Assembly (NCBI GenBank): GCA_022316685.1 | Contig: JAKJHU010000024.1 | Span: forward strand, 6,456,501 to 6,520,500 | DNA length: 64,000 nt | Direction: 5' to 3' | Origin: Progne subis subis | Taxonomy: Eukaryota > Chordata > Aves > Passeriformes > Hirundinidae | Shown: positions 25,984 to 39,294 of the stretch, piece after piece | Layout of the letters: every line of letters begins with the position of its first letter | How positions within the stretch are numbered: position 1 is the first letter of the stretch | The notes under the pieces: generated by a model | Database searches by the model: none | Seen by the model: the letters and a program-made list of their open reading frames with translations, nothing else | Told to the model about the DNA's origin: nothing | Position numbers and translations under genes: made by a program

Positions 25984-28150
25984 ATAAACACGCATTATTA
26001 ACAATCGCTGCAATATAATTAGCAATTCCCAGAAAATGCTACAACCCAAACCTGAAAGTTACGTAATATTATTTGCATTTATCTATTTTTGTATTCAACT
26101 ACATCTACTACACATCTTTTATGCTCCTCTTAGTGGTAGTTCTACCAAGGTTTTGTACATTACAATGCAATACTTTTTTTCCTATTCAGATTCAACTAAG
26201 TTTTTCATCTTCATTCTGGAATTGGTGCATGAATTAAGATGTGGCTCAAAAGAATATTTTCCCCCACACGTGCAGAAACCACAAAATTTATGGAAAAGGT
26301 GCAGCCCAGGGAAAGGTTTAGGGAGTTCCCATGCTTTTTCAGCAAGTTCACATAGATAGCTATGCAGTCAATTTTGTGAATAACCTAAACAAATAAAACC
26401 AACACTTGTATTTAATTACCTCTTTCAGGAACAATCTAATCTGCATACATCTCACTTTCCATACCTTAAACATTTTTTTTTTAAATCAAAGGAGGTTTGC
26501 TTTTTATGACCTCTTTTACGAACAGTTCCACTATCCATGTTTATTAGCTTTTCCCTTCTCTTTTTTCTCTTTTTTAAGGGTACCTGCATTCCTTCCAAAC
26601 TAAGATCATTTTTCTTGTCCACTAACATTTTTAGTGTTCCCTATTTCAAAGCGCTTATATGTTTAAACAAGTAAGGGCTCTGGCGCACAATCATGCATCA
26701 GATATAGCCTAGAAATAGTTTTATCCATCCAAATGCAATTAGGTGCTGTGACAGTAAGGAGCAAAACTAGACTCCTCAAGACAGAATCCAACATTTTAAT
26801 GACAATCAATACCTCCCCTCCCTCTGTGTGTGAGCTCTCTGATTATTATTAATCTTGATATATGGGAAGCTGAACACTGGACAGGGTGAAGGACTAGACG
26901 GTGTCTCTGCTGCCAATGTGCTGAGCTGAGGGCAGGAAAGCAGGAGTGAACTTTTAAATTTTAATTATCTCAGAGAGACTAGGCCATGAAAATAAAGTTC
27001 TTATCAACACACTGCCAACAAATTGATAAACTGGGTGCAGTAAAACTTTTTAAAAATAAATTAATAAAAAATTAGAGGATAGAAAGAGAGAGACTATTCA
27101 TAAAAGCAGACAAGAGTTTTTAATTTTTTTGGTTTTCATGCAATTTTCATACAAGATTCTCATCAGAAGAGGAGAAATTAACCAAGAAATTATTGGACTA
27201 TTTACTTACATGGAATGAAGGAGATATCACAGAAACAATTCTACATCTAGATGATTTTAAAACTTTACTTGGTGCATCTGAAAACCCACCTATAAATAAG
27301 AAAAATAGAAGCAAACTTAAGCAGTGTGAAGCTATAGCACACATCTTAACAGCCTAAAAATGACCAATGAAAGCTTCTACAGCAAATCAAATGCAAAAAA
27401 TAAGCTATCACTGTGTTAAAAACTAATATTTTAACAATGATATTCTATAGGAAAAGGCAAAAATAACAAGAGCCCCGATTCAGAAAATAGAGACTGTAAT
27501 GGCATTGCTACTTTCTAGCCATCTGGATCCAGAGAGATATTTAATACTGCTCAGAACTAAGGCCTAACCCAGAAACCAGAAGGACAGAAGAGAGAAAGAT
27601 GGACCTAAGAGAGTCATTTAGCCTCAACAGCCCAAAACTGTCAGGAGTCTACCATTTTTAGCTTGTAAGATAGAGTACATATTTAGCATCTGAAAAGTCT
27701 GGATTTTGTAATAAGCACCAGACTCAATCTTAATGTGCAGAGGATACAGCCTCTTTGTAAGGCACTCAATAACATCATACTTGATCATATAAGAAGAGCC
27801 ATTTAGACTTCACATACTGAGCAATGGCTCATCTCCAAAATATCAGTGTATAGAAAAAGCAAAAGAACACATTACAAAAGGATATCCAGTCCTCCCGATA
27901 AGACTTTAAAGCAATATATAATATACCCTGGATTAATATCGTATTAATAGATGTGGCAAACTCATACCCTTCCCATTTCAATAGCCTGAGCCAAATAGGG
28001 AATGCATCTGACTATCTTTTCAGTAATTCTACTTTTTAAGTGTTATATTGAATCAGGTCAAGCAGAACCCAAGATACTTTATTTCAAGGCTATTTCAACG
28101 GTTAGAGCAGCAATTTAAATAGAAAGCGAGAGTGGTACTGTTCTCTGTAC
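25984..28150. other. Noncoding unique DNA
   Basis: AT-rich with no supported gene or mobile element. A 107-codon plus-strand frame at 26036-26359 has no recognisable motif. Confidence 0.6.
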
Positions 28151-28174
28151 TTTAAACTATTTTAATAGTTTAAA
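28151..28174. repeat. 11-bp near-palindrome
   Basis: TTTAAACTATT, two central T, then AATAGTTTAAA: eleven perfect pairs with a two-base centre. Such AT-rich palindromes can extrude as cruciforms. No flanking duplication or transposon end was seen. Confidence 0.75.
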
Positions 28175-31100
28175 TAAATGAAAGTTATTGAAACTGGTTT
28201 CCAAAAACGAACTTGAATCATGCACAAATGTGCTGTTTCAATACAGAATAAGATCAGCAGTGCAGAAATGAATTACATTAAAAAGCAAAAATATGCTAAA
28301 TCAGACAAAGATTTGAAACTCAAATACATCACAGGTGATTCTCCAGTAGCATATGTTTCCACCCAGAACACACCTATTGCACACAGAAAGTAGAAAATAA
28401 AAGGAAATGCTAATCCACACAACAATGTGGCTTCACAGGAGCAGTGAAGTGACACAAGGGCTTCAGTTGTGTCCTGAAAAGCAGGCACTGGGGCAAAATG
28501 AGATATAGCAGGATGGAAAGGGAATAGGCCAGTGACTCAAAGACAGGTTCCCACCTACTTCTCTGCCCTGCTGTCCATACTCCAGGAAATAGATGGCTTT
28601 AGCATTGCTAGAGTACATGTAGGAAAATATATTTGAGAAACTAAGAAACTAGAGGTTACATGGTGGTGCTTCAAAGCATGATGGTCTCTAAAATCCTTCT
28701 CTCTTTCTCTCTTCTGTTTCTTTTTATAGTCACAGACCCAACCCATGAAGCAAAGACCTTGCTGATTGAAGCAGTTTCTCTGCTGAGATGCATTACTGGC
28801 ACAGAGCTGGCAAAATGCTAATAAAGTTAGAACAGAAAGCTGAGTTACCTTCACTTAAATACAAAAGCATACACATATTCCACTCACAGTGGAAGAGCAA
28901 ATAAACAGGAAATAAAAAATACATATAACAGCAACTTCTTCCTTAGCTGCAGTAAGAGTCATGTTGAGGCAGTCACTGCCTAGTGCTCCCAGGCCAGACT
29001 AGTTCATCATGACATGAGAGGAGCAGAAAGAGCTGCTAAGCCAAGTACCCTTGTGCCATGGTCCCCCAGCAGTGCTTCAGAAGAGCCTGAGGAGCAGCAG
29101 AGCCCCCAGGCAGTGCCCACGGCCTGGCACCACACAGCGGAGCCACACTGTCCAGAGCCGCTCCAACACATCCCTGGAGAGCACGCGCCTACAGCAAACC
29201 TCAGCCACAGATTGCAGTCTTAGGTACCCATACGTTATATTTCAAAACACAACTTTAATCCTCACAACCTACATCAATTAACCCTGGGAATGTTAAAATT
29301 TTCACCACAAAAGCTTAGGAGGTCCCAAAATTTCACCATCCAGCAGGCATGCCCAGAAACATCTTGATTCCAGCACGTCTGGGAAATTCACATCTTTGAG
29401 GCCTGAGCTTCATCATGGAACTGCAAAGAGGTTACTCCCCCTAACATCTTGCCTGAGGATATCAGTCCCACAGGCAGGCAGTACTTTTACCTAGAGAGGT
29501 TCCATGCAAAAATGCATCTGGCAAAGACCTTCCTCAAAATCAACTGTCATCATCCCTGTAACTAATTCTTCCAAACAACCCTTCTCAGCTATTGCGTACA
29601 GAAATCAGTTTCCTGTTCCAGGAAAGTGCAACGAACACAAAAGATGGGGCAAGAACCCAATGACCAGATATTGCAATATCCTGGCTGTAAAGTCCCCTTA
29701 CAAACCCATACTCAGCTTCACCTGCAACTCATTCTGTATCTGGAGTGAAGGAAAGGGGAACAATTATACTATCTCAAATCACCATTATTGTTTCAATGAT
29801 TGCATTAGCATTCTCAAAGCATAAACCACCCACAAAACATTTGAGGCAGACATCTAATGATGGATTTTCCCAACAGAGAAAGCAATTCCTCTAAGCAATA
29901 AAACAGTCTGTGAGAAATCCTGTAGTCATAAATCTAGTATTTCTCATTACAAAATTTACATCAGCCACAAAATGATTACTTCTAAAATTACAAACCCATG
30001 TGGGCAGAAATATTAGTGGGTTACCAATCGCCATTCTCATGAGTCATGAGAAAAGCAGTTCAAGTCCTAATAGTCTTGTAAAAAACAAAATATAAGCAGA
30101 ATTAATTGTCTTATTATAGACAGAACGCTTAGGGCATCCACATCACAAGCATCTAGGCCTCAAAATACAAAGGCCAGCAGTAAGTTCCCATCAAAACTTT
30201 CAAAGGTTACACAGGAATATCCAAGCAATACAGGTTTGTCACAACTCTTCAACATATCTCCACAAAAGCAGTACCTAGACCCTTCAAACCTCCCCAGCAC
30301 TTCCCACAGGGGAATATGCAACGTGCAGAAAGGAGAGGGAAGAGAGACAAGAGGGGAAGCATCCAAGGCCTTCCACTCTTGCAGAACACAGGCAGCACCG
30401 AACGCCCCGGGTGCCACACAGGGCGTGCAGCACATGGCACTCGGGCAGGTCCCATTCTAAAGCAGGGGAGAGAGCAAGGGAGTACGTGAGACCATGCACA
30501 AACAAGTTTTGCTCAGCTTGCTTGATGCTGAAACACATATATCCCAGGACTTGTCAGGGAGCTGACCTCCCTCAGTTTGAGGATAACCATCCCACAAAAA
30601 TACTTTGCTCACATTTCTCTTCTTGCAGCCTACTCTTCCCTGGGTGTGACGACCTAGCAGCTACCTAAAGGGCTTTAAGGACCACTGGGATTAAACCAAA
30701 CATTTTATTAGAAAAAGCATGTCCTCCAACACCATGCTTGGGAAGAGATTAATGTTGCATATTCCTTGAGGAAAACTAAGATATCGCACAAGCACCTTAA
30801 ACACGGGATTGATCACACAGTGAATAGAATCTAAAATAAAATAAAATCTTTTTAACTCATCTGGACTCATGCTTCACATACATTAAGAAACGTTTCTGGT
30901 TTAACTGCAGAGAAAGCAGAAGAGAAATATTTTCAAGCAGAAATACTCAACTGTAAAATATATTTCCACACAGCTAGTTAAACATGGGATGTGATAATGG
31001 CTTTGACTGCTTAAAACCAACGGAGGGAAAAGAGAAATGGAGGGAAAGGAGAAACAAAAGAAAAGAGGAAACAGGGAAAACGGGGGAAAAGGGAACCACA

Positions 31101-32268
31101 GCTAAAAGCAAGAATCTGTAACAATGCATTCCTTCCACTTAACAAGGCTATTGCTCCAGTGACAGGCAGAAGACTAACCTTGACCAAGTTCCATGGCAGA
31201 CAAAACTGCTGTGCAGCACTGGCACCATCCCCTGCTGTTAAGCTCAGCTGTTTAGCTGGTAAGAGGCAACCCAGGAAGGAGCAGAGGCCAGGTCGCTTCC
31301 TGAGCAGCAGCAAGAGTGATGCCAAATCAGAGACACAGGTGAGGGACAGGAGAGGCCAGGTAAGATGCTTATCTGAAGGCAAGGCAGGTCCCAGCCACAG
31401 CACAAGCCCCTTTCAATCAACCTGAGCAATTCAGAGGTAGCTGTTCAGCGTGCTGAATAATGAAGATTTGGAGCTGGCTGCTCTTCCTGGAGACACTGGG
31501 AGCTTGGCTGAAACCAGCCTCAACACACATTGGGGAGCTCAGCTCACCACAGTCCTGTGAATAGTTACAGTATTTTATTTTACTGCAAGCCTGATCACTG
31601 GCTATGATGCTACTTGCCTTACACAGCACGGCGCAACTTTTTTTACAAGCAGGGTAACAGTAGCAAAAAGACCTGCAAATACATGTTCGCAAAGTAAATT
31701 AAGTTTGATTACAAACAAAAATAAACTAAAAGAACAATTTATCATCTCATCTTCACCATATCCCATATGCACTTCCTTTTAACTATTCCTGGATCACATA
31801 GCCTGATCACATACTCCAGGTTTACGAGAAAATTGTTTGTAAACTATTTTTATTCCTTATCATCTAATGAAAAAAAATATGCAACATTCTCATGCTTTCT
31901 GCCCTAATAACATACTTGAAATTTATAGGGTTGTATGATGATATCTCACAGTGTGGCATTAGCTTTTTGATCTTTGATCTATTGGTGCCATTTTAGTGGA
32001 TGATAATTGCTTACCAGCTGAGAATACTGGCCTTGTAAAAAACTCACTTCAGTGTTCCCATAATGCACTTCACCACTAAAGGGTAAATACATATTTGCCG
32101 TCTATTTTCTATTTCACTAGATATTTGTATAGGGAATTGCTCTTATAGCTGGTTTTGCATCCACCACTACCCATGGTGTCACTTGTTCAGAGTTCGTTAC
32201 AAAAATGCTTTATTTGGAAAGAAAACTCAAAGCACTGTTACCTAGAGATGGATAAAAATAATTAGGCA
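28175..32268. other. Noncoding DNA with GC-rich patches
   Basis: No supported gene. GC-richer patches lie at about 28990-29215, 30345-30480 and 31150-31430. Each gives overlapping open frames on both strands (up to 130 codons, minus, 31011-31403) without domains I know. A purine-rich tract covers about 31020-31095 (GGGAAAA and GGAGAAA words). No transposon was recognised. Confidence 0.55.
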
Positions 32269-32282
32269 TATTATGCATAATA
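32269..32282. repeat. Perfect 14-bp palindrome
   Basis: TATTATGCATAATA is self-complementary with no loop and has the core ATGCAT. It may be a binding site for a dimeric or POU-type factor, or chance in AT-rich DNA. Confidence 0.7.
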
Positions 32283-34248
32283 CAGCTTCAGGTCTAATAT
32301 TTAAAAACAATCAGTGAGATTTATTCTAATCTGGGGCTGAGGTCGACTGACCAGCACAGAGGGGCAAGTATTCTCCTTTTTGCTGGGGAAGACGCTCCAC
32401 TCCTTATGTGATCAGGAGCTTACAGAACAGATAATCCAGATACTGTCTCCATATAAAATTTTGCCTTTTATTTCCTTATTCCTATTAGATAATTATGAAA
32501 CATATTTCATTACAAGCCCAAACCAGAAAATTTCTACTTTTCACAGAGCAAATGTATCTTCATCAGTAGCCAAGCTACTTTCCCTGCACTGGTAATCCAG
32601 CAGGACATGACATCACCCATGATCAAGATCAGTCAGCTCCACATGAAATTGCTTTCTGCCTCTTTTAAAAAGATGCTTAAAGATGACAAATTATTTTTGA
32701 TACAGAAGTTAAAGCACTTCATCTTGAAACTGTCAAAATGAAAACTTCCAATTTCCTGGATTGTTTATTAAAATCTCAAAATAGGTTCACTATTTTTCAA
32801 AGCCTGATCTGGCAAGGAAAGAACTGAGAAGCAAAACTGTTCATTAGATTAAACTACAGTTCTCACACATTCCCACTCTTTCTTCACTCCAATTAAAAAT
32901 AAATATAAATACAAATTCTTGTATTTTTGGGAACATGCCAGCAAACCTATGGTAAAAACACTATTTCACTCCAAATCTTTCAGAATTCCTTTTGAGCATT
33001 TTCACTACAGATTTAATGAAGAATTGAGATTGATAATGAACTATTAAAATTAATTAGAGCAATTAGTCAGGATAGAGGAATTCAGAGTAGCATATTTTTC
33101 CAGAGAACAAAGATCCATTTTCACACAATGAGTTCCCCGACTAAGAGACTGAACTAACATCAGCAGCATCTGGCCCACTGCACAACTGGTCACCCTTCAC
33201 GTTGCAGTCATAAGACCAAGTTGTGAAATTAATCTCTTACACCAAATCATAAAATGTACTTCAGCTGAGAGACTTCTTGCCATATTGCCAGAGCATGAAT
33301 CCTGTGCCTACAGCATCTTTCCATGTGGAAACTCACCCTCCAAGTGTCTTCCTGCAGGGTCCTGTCCTCATACTTCAGAGTTTATACCTGGCATCCCAGT
33401 GCAATTTAAACACATGCCTCCTCCAAATTCTGCTAATGTTGCAAATCTCATTTATAAGCCACCTTTTCAGGAGGTACTTGACAGAGGTGAACAAACAGGT
33501 GCTGTTGCTTTGGTTTCAAGGATGAAGCACAATTCACAGGTTGCTTTCACATGGGCTTTTTCGGGGATCAAGTTTGTGAAATAAAAATCTCCTAAGCAAT
33601 CTAGAAATAGAAATAATAGGGATGTGAATGTGCTTACTGGAAATATTCCTTTCCTTACAACCCCAAAAACTTAGAAACAACAAAACACTGCAACAGTAAC
33701 TTACTAACGGAGTAACTGGGTGCTAGATATAAAAGCAGATTAAATTTGAAAATATATAAAATGAAGTAATACACGTGAAACAGGATATGTAGGAAGAGGA
33801 AAAGGATTTTCCATATATATAGATGTGGTCTGGGCTGATTATCACCAATCAGAATAGAGGCTTTGGGGTTATACTGAAAAATTGAATTGTCCAATTACTG
33901 AATTGTCAAAATTTCAGGACTATTCCAAAAGTTCTGTAGCAGTCAAAAAGCCGTATTAGAAATTATTAGGAAAGGAGCAGAGAACAGAAAAGATAATATC
34001 TTAGCATATCTGTACAAAACTGTAATATTTGCTGCTTGAATTTTTTTGTGCATTTCCACTTTGCCATGTACTTCACTTAGAAGGTGTAAGAGGAAAGATA
34101 AAAGGTGGGAAACAAATTCTGGCTGCAATATGATGGGATAGACCATAATGCCTCAGCCAGGGCAAAGACAACAGTGATGACAGATGTATTCAAAGACAGG
34201 TGACAGAGACAGTGGGAGGGAAATCACTGCTCACCATCTCTTCCAGCA
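32283..34248. other. Noncoding unique DNA
   Basis: AT-rich, with no supported gene or mobile element. A 99-codon plus-strand frame near 33285-33584 overlaps another frame and has no recognisable motif. Confidence 0.6.
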
Positions 34249-34300
34249 CAAGAACAAGGATCAAAAAGAAACGCTGGTAATATCAGGAGATGTCATTTCA
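34249..34300 (+). repeat. Dispersed direct repeat, copy 1
   Basis: Contains GAAACGCTGGTAAT (34268-34281). The same 14-mer recurs at 34795-34808. The similarity extends on both sides with small indels (an A/G-rich CAAGAACA-type lead and a CAGGAG...GATG-type follow-on), so about 50 bases look related. No known repeat family was recognised. Confidence 0.45.
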
Positions 34301-34775
34301 TCCACTGAATAACTAAACTGAGGGAACTGTCTGGTAGGGGAATAAGGTGATGAAGATTTATCTAATTTGGGGAAGTCTGGAGAAAATTTAGCAAAAACTG
34401 CTACATGTAAAGATGTCCTTCTGGCTGAGAAAGTCCTGAGCAAGTTAAAAGACCCTCCCACAGTCTTTGTTGGGGGATCTTGTAATATGTACCAGGGAAG
34501 TAATCCTACACTCTTGAAACATTATTTGCTGTTGCTTTGGTATCTATTCAAGACAGAGACAGACAAGGCCAGACATACTGGGGGTTTTTTGTTACAACAC
34601 TATCTGGGCTTTTTTATACTTTTATGTAATTACAAAAACTAATTTCAAAAATGTTCACTCTAGCTCACCCTTCCCCTGTGCAAAAGAATAAATAAAACCT
34701 TTCATTATAAAACCCACTGCTGTCAGGCTGATGCTGTGACTTTGGGAAGTTCAACCTGCTTTGGAAAGGGAGGTC
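34301..34775. other. Noncoding DNA between the two repeat copies
   Basis: No gene or recognisable element. The segment is not itself similar to DNA beyond either repeat copy as far as I can see. Confidence 0.5.
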
Positions 34776-34830
34776 AAAGAACAGGAGCAAGAAGGAAACG
34801 CTGGTAATCAGGAGTGGAGATGACAGGCTG
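34776..34830 (+). repeat. Dispersed direct repeat, copy 2
   Basis: Second copy of the 34.25-kb repeat, 527 bases downstream of copy 1 measured at the shared 14-mer. It lies at the start of a GC-richer patch (about 34730-34960). The origin is unknown: old local duplication, pieces of an unrecognised element, or chance around an exact 14-mer. Confidence 0.45.
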
Positions 34831-35233
34831 GCAAAGCCCTGGTATCCTCACCACCCACAAGCTCCAGAAAAGGAGGCCTCATGGTCACAGCATGGTGCTT
34901 CACTGCAGCTCCTGGCGTGGCTGCATGGGAGCACACGGGGTAGGAGCTGTTCTTGACACGTGCTCTTCGAGGGAAGTTTTACCAGGTTAGTCTAAATAGT
35001 AACATTCACCAACAGAAATGTAGAAGTAGTCCAGTTGTTTCTATTGAAAGGAAGAGGAGGGATATGAAATGGGCTGTTTGAGAACCAACAGGGTATGAAA
35101 TATTGGAAATATCTGGAAGCATATTGTTTTGGTTTTACCTCAGATAATGTTTTCATATGCTTGAGTGTCTTGCACACTAAAAATGAGGTACAGATATAAA
35201 TTTTATTCGTCGATAGTGAAAGCTTGAAAGCAT
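34831..35233. other. Noncoding unique DNA
   Basis: No gene. The first 130 bases are GC-richer, then AT-rich. No repeat was recognised. Confidence 0.55.
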
Positions 35234-35254
35234 TTTGGATCGCGGGGATCCAAA
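35234..35254. repeat. 8-bp hairpin with CpG-bearing loop
   Basis: TTTGGATC (35234-35241), loop GCGGG, GATCCAAA (35247-35254). It sits in a short patch with several CpG (about 35208-35257) inside otherwise CpG-poor DNA, which makes it stand out. Confidence 0.65.
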
Positions 35255-38200
35255 TCGTGTACTAGCTAGAAAGTGTGACAAAATAGATGTATTTGTTGAA
35301 AAAAAAAAATTTATTCTTCTCAGATAAGACTACTGTTACAAAATTTTCCCAGTGAGAAATTTTAAAAACTAGGCATGGGGTGTTGGTAGGATTTTATTGC
35401 TAGTGAAATCTGTGTTGTTGTGTCGTGTCATAAACAGAAGACCGAAGGACCCTTTTTAAATCCTCAGCACTGCTGACACTTTCAACAAGTACTTCCGTAT
35501 TGGTTTTGGTCTTATCTGTTTCTAACAGACAGCCCCGTGCCTTGGAAATCTGACCTGAAAGAAAAATTCAGCCCCAAGTATCTGCTGCCAATTGTGCAGA
35601 AAATAGGAGATGACAGCAGAGTCACTCCTGCATGCCAAATTAGATCTCTTTCCAACATCTTCTAATGTTATTATTAGCACTCAAATACACTGTGTCAAAA
35701 TGTGTCTGTATAAGGAGATGGACCAGGCAACATCAAATTTATCTCTTAGTCAATATGACAAGCTGGTTTTGATTCAGAATTCTGAATAGGAGAGACTCTT
35801 AGGAAAAAATATCAGCTCCATCATGAAGGTTTGTTTACAAATATGGATATTATAATAGATGGAAACAGTTAGGAAAAAACTGTATTATGCAGTTTCATGG
35901 ATTTCTGGAATCAATAGTGTAACAGGAGTTAAAATCTTCAGTGTGAGCCTTAGGGTCTACGCTCCAAATAGTCAATGGTGCATTGCAAAGAGTTACAACA
36001 AGATCATCTTCAAGAAGACAACTGTCTGCTACAGAGATATAGCCCTAACAGAAAATACTCATTCTAAAGCAACCCCATAAATGTGAATTTAAGTGTACCA
36101 GATGGTTTTAGAACAATATTCAAAGGACTGAAAAGAGAACCACATCTGCAAAGATTAAATTCCAGTCATTTGTTCATGGTTTTATTTCTGACTAAATGTA
36201 CCCAAAAAAAAGTGAACACCCCGGCACAAAAGGCATTTAACTACTGACAGAAAACAATTCCTGGAAGATCAAAGTCTTTCCCTGTAGCACTGAGAAGAAA
36301 AAAGAGTGTATCATCTAAATACAGTGCCACTGCCTAACATATAGCAAAACCAGTAGATATTTCAGCTCCATATTCTTCATCTGTACAGCAAAGTTCAGAA
36401 GGTTAATAGAAGAAATTAAATAAACCACAATGAAAAAGATTAGGAGTCTCATACACATGGGACTATTAACTGACCTAAGGAGAAGAGAAGACTACTTAAT
36501 TCCACTAAATAAATGGATATCAATAAACTTCACCTATTCTAATTAGCAAGCTTCTTCCTGTTATTTCATCTTTATATGACTTCTTAATACCCATTTCATT
36601 CCACCCACAGCCAGACAATTATTTTGTAGGGACAAGGGAGTCCAGTACCTTCTCATTAAACTTGAATGACTCTTAAAAAAATGTTTAGGAATGTTTAAAT
36701 ACTTTGTGTTTGGTTCTTAGTGAGCATGGGAAGTGGCTGTAAGCCATTTATACTTACCACATCCACAACAGAGGTGATCATATTCTGCCTTCTGATCTGG
36801 GCTCACAGATCCGTAACCAGCACATGGTGAAACGTGAAAGCACTGAAAATGCTTAGAAAGAATCTACAAAAATAACCAAAACAGTACAAATCCTTCCACT
36901 CCTTAAGTAAGATTTAATCCTGTATAACAAGAGCAAGTTTGTGGAAATCTTAGCATTCTAATTTCTTAACTTTTTAAAGCACAGGAAGTTAACCATGATC
37001 AATGCATATTTTAATGCAAAGTATCTCGTTATCTTTCCAGAAGTGAATTTTTACTTTTTCCTATGTTAATTGCAAGTACTTCTGAAGTGAATTTCAGAAT
37101 ACAACTTTAACACAGATTTTAATCATCTCATTACCATAAAATGTATAGACACAGCTCCTCATATCACAAAATGGTACTGCTTAATAGAGAAGCATGGCAT
37201 CATTTCATTTTCTGTGTATACACTCTATACATGATACACCAACTTTTGCCAGCTACAGCAAAATGAACTCTTATCTGCTCAGCTTGTTGCCAAATTAAGA
37301 CTGAGCAAAAGACATACACAGATGTTTACACATAACCTTTCTCCCTTTCTATTTCTTTTCCCAATAGCCTGCATGTAAAAAACAATTTATCCGTATACTG
37401 CTTCCAAGGTTTAAAGTTTTGACTGTGCGTCCATTTCTATGAAAAGAGTAAACCCCCTGTTGGTTTATATTAAGGGATAGAGAGAGACAGTCCATTTCCC
37501 CAGCTCTGCCACCTCCACCCTGAAGTCAAAAAACTTGGTATCATTTTTAATCTCATCACAGAAGAATAAATCCAACCAAGCCTGCCTCCACACCAGCAGA
37601 CTAGAAAAGAGAAGTCAATATCAAGCATATTTTGGAGAAGGGAACGGGGGCAAAAGGCATAAGGACAAACATTGGCTATGGTTACTGCCACTCAATTAAG
37701 TCTTTCCAGGCCGTAAAATCTTCAGGTTAATCAATTAACTCTGATTTACAAGAACAAGTTAGCATAGCCTTGCTCCATATTTCAGCTACCAACTGATACA
37801 TCTTACACATAAAGTCTGCAGATTAGTGTTCCTCCAACAGATGTACCAAAGAAGATCAAATATTTTTGAAAATCAACTGTAACAAGTTGTGGGTATAAGC
37901 AAGGTCACCACTGTAGTCAAATATGAATGCAACAAACCAAGGTATTGTTTTTAAAGCAGCTCTTTACAAAGACTGAGTGGGGGCCAGGCGCTATTCACGA
38001 CCACAAGAGCACTGCATCATAGTTCAAAAGGAAGCGATGGTGGCAGGCAGCCTTGCACTTAGGAAGGAGAAATGCCAGAAATTACTGAGTGAATGTCACT
38101 CAGTGATTCTTGCACCTCCTGGCAGGGAGAACTTGAGCATCATCTGACTTAGTTTAGCCAGCTGCCTCCCTGTGGTCACAGCAGAGCAGAGCTGAGGTTT

Positions 38201-39270
38201 CACTCGCTCTACTTTGGTCTCTTGACAGGGGATGGAAGAAATTTTTATATCAGATGGACCAGGACAGGGAAATTGATGGTGGGGAAATACCTGGAAATTC
38301 AGTGCTAACAGGGACAACATAACAGGAGCACATATCCAACACAAGTCATCATTTGTCAGAGCCTCTACCCCAAATAACCCAATCTCTAAATAGATACAGG
38401 AGAAAGCTTTGTCAAGTACTTTTCAAATGCACCAATGAAGAGGCAGTCAAATTAATCTGTATTCCTAACTTTATCTTCTATATTCCCAAAGACAAACAGA
38501 ATTTAAAAAAAAAAAAAATCTAAGAGTCTAGACCACATGATTTTAAGCCTATTAAGCATTTCCTGAAAGAGACAGATAGTTGTCAGGGCTATACAGTTAA
38601 CCCTGGAAATCAGCTGCATATGTTTTTTAGTTTCTCAAAATGAGTTTCTAAGTTACGAATTATATTAAACAGTCCCCTTCTTCCTGTCTCTGCCAAGTAA
38701 ACGGCAGCAACAGAAGAAACCAGGAAAAAAATGTGAAATTCAAGAATCAGGTAACTAAAATTGAAGAAAGATTATAACAGTGTTCATAAAAAACGTAATG
38801 TTTAACATCAAAATGCAACCTCCAGCTTCCTCCTGCACATGAAGGAACCAACAGCTAGAGATGGTGATATGGCAAGAGTAAGAGGGAAGTAAGTTAAGAG
38901 GGAAGAAAAAGGCACATGATGAATCACTAAGTTACCACAGATGAAGTAACAGATATACTATTTACCAAACATGTCTCCACACAAATCTCTTGACATTTAA
39001 ATCTGGCTCACAAATACTTCCTGTAGCTTAAGTCACAATTACTCCACCAGTAGCTTTACAATCCTGTGCACAAGATGACCAACAACCTTGGCACAGTCTG
39101 GGGACAAGAAGGAACGAACTGAATAAACTTCAGTTACTGCTATTGGTGCTTTTGCCTGCCTCCAAACTCAGTGACACAGCAAACCAAACACAGGAGGCAG
39201 CCACACCACATCATCTCTTACCTATTGCAACCAAAACCCACTTTCTGATTGGATCACCTAACAAAATAGG
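35255..39270. other. Noncoding unique DNA
   Basis: No supported gene, RNA or transposon. It includes an A14 run at 38505-38518 and a mildly GC-richer patch at about 37980-38350. Confidence 0.6.
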
Positions 39271-39294
39271 AAAAAAAAAAAAAAAAAAAAAAAA
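39271..39294. repeat. A24 homopolymer
   Basis: Twenty-four consecutive A. The bases before it carry no polyadenylation signal within the expected distance, so it is not called a retrocopy tail. Confidence 0.9.

Noticed and set aside
31011..31403. 130-codon minus-strand frame, Leu- and Ser-rich
   Set aside because: It is opposite a purine-rich tract that generates Phe/Leu/Ser codons, and no family was recognised.
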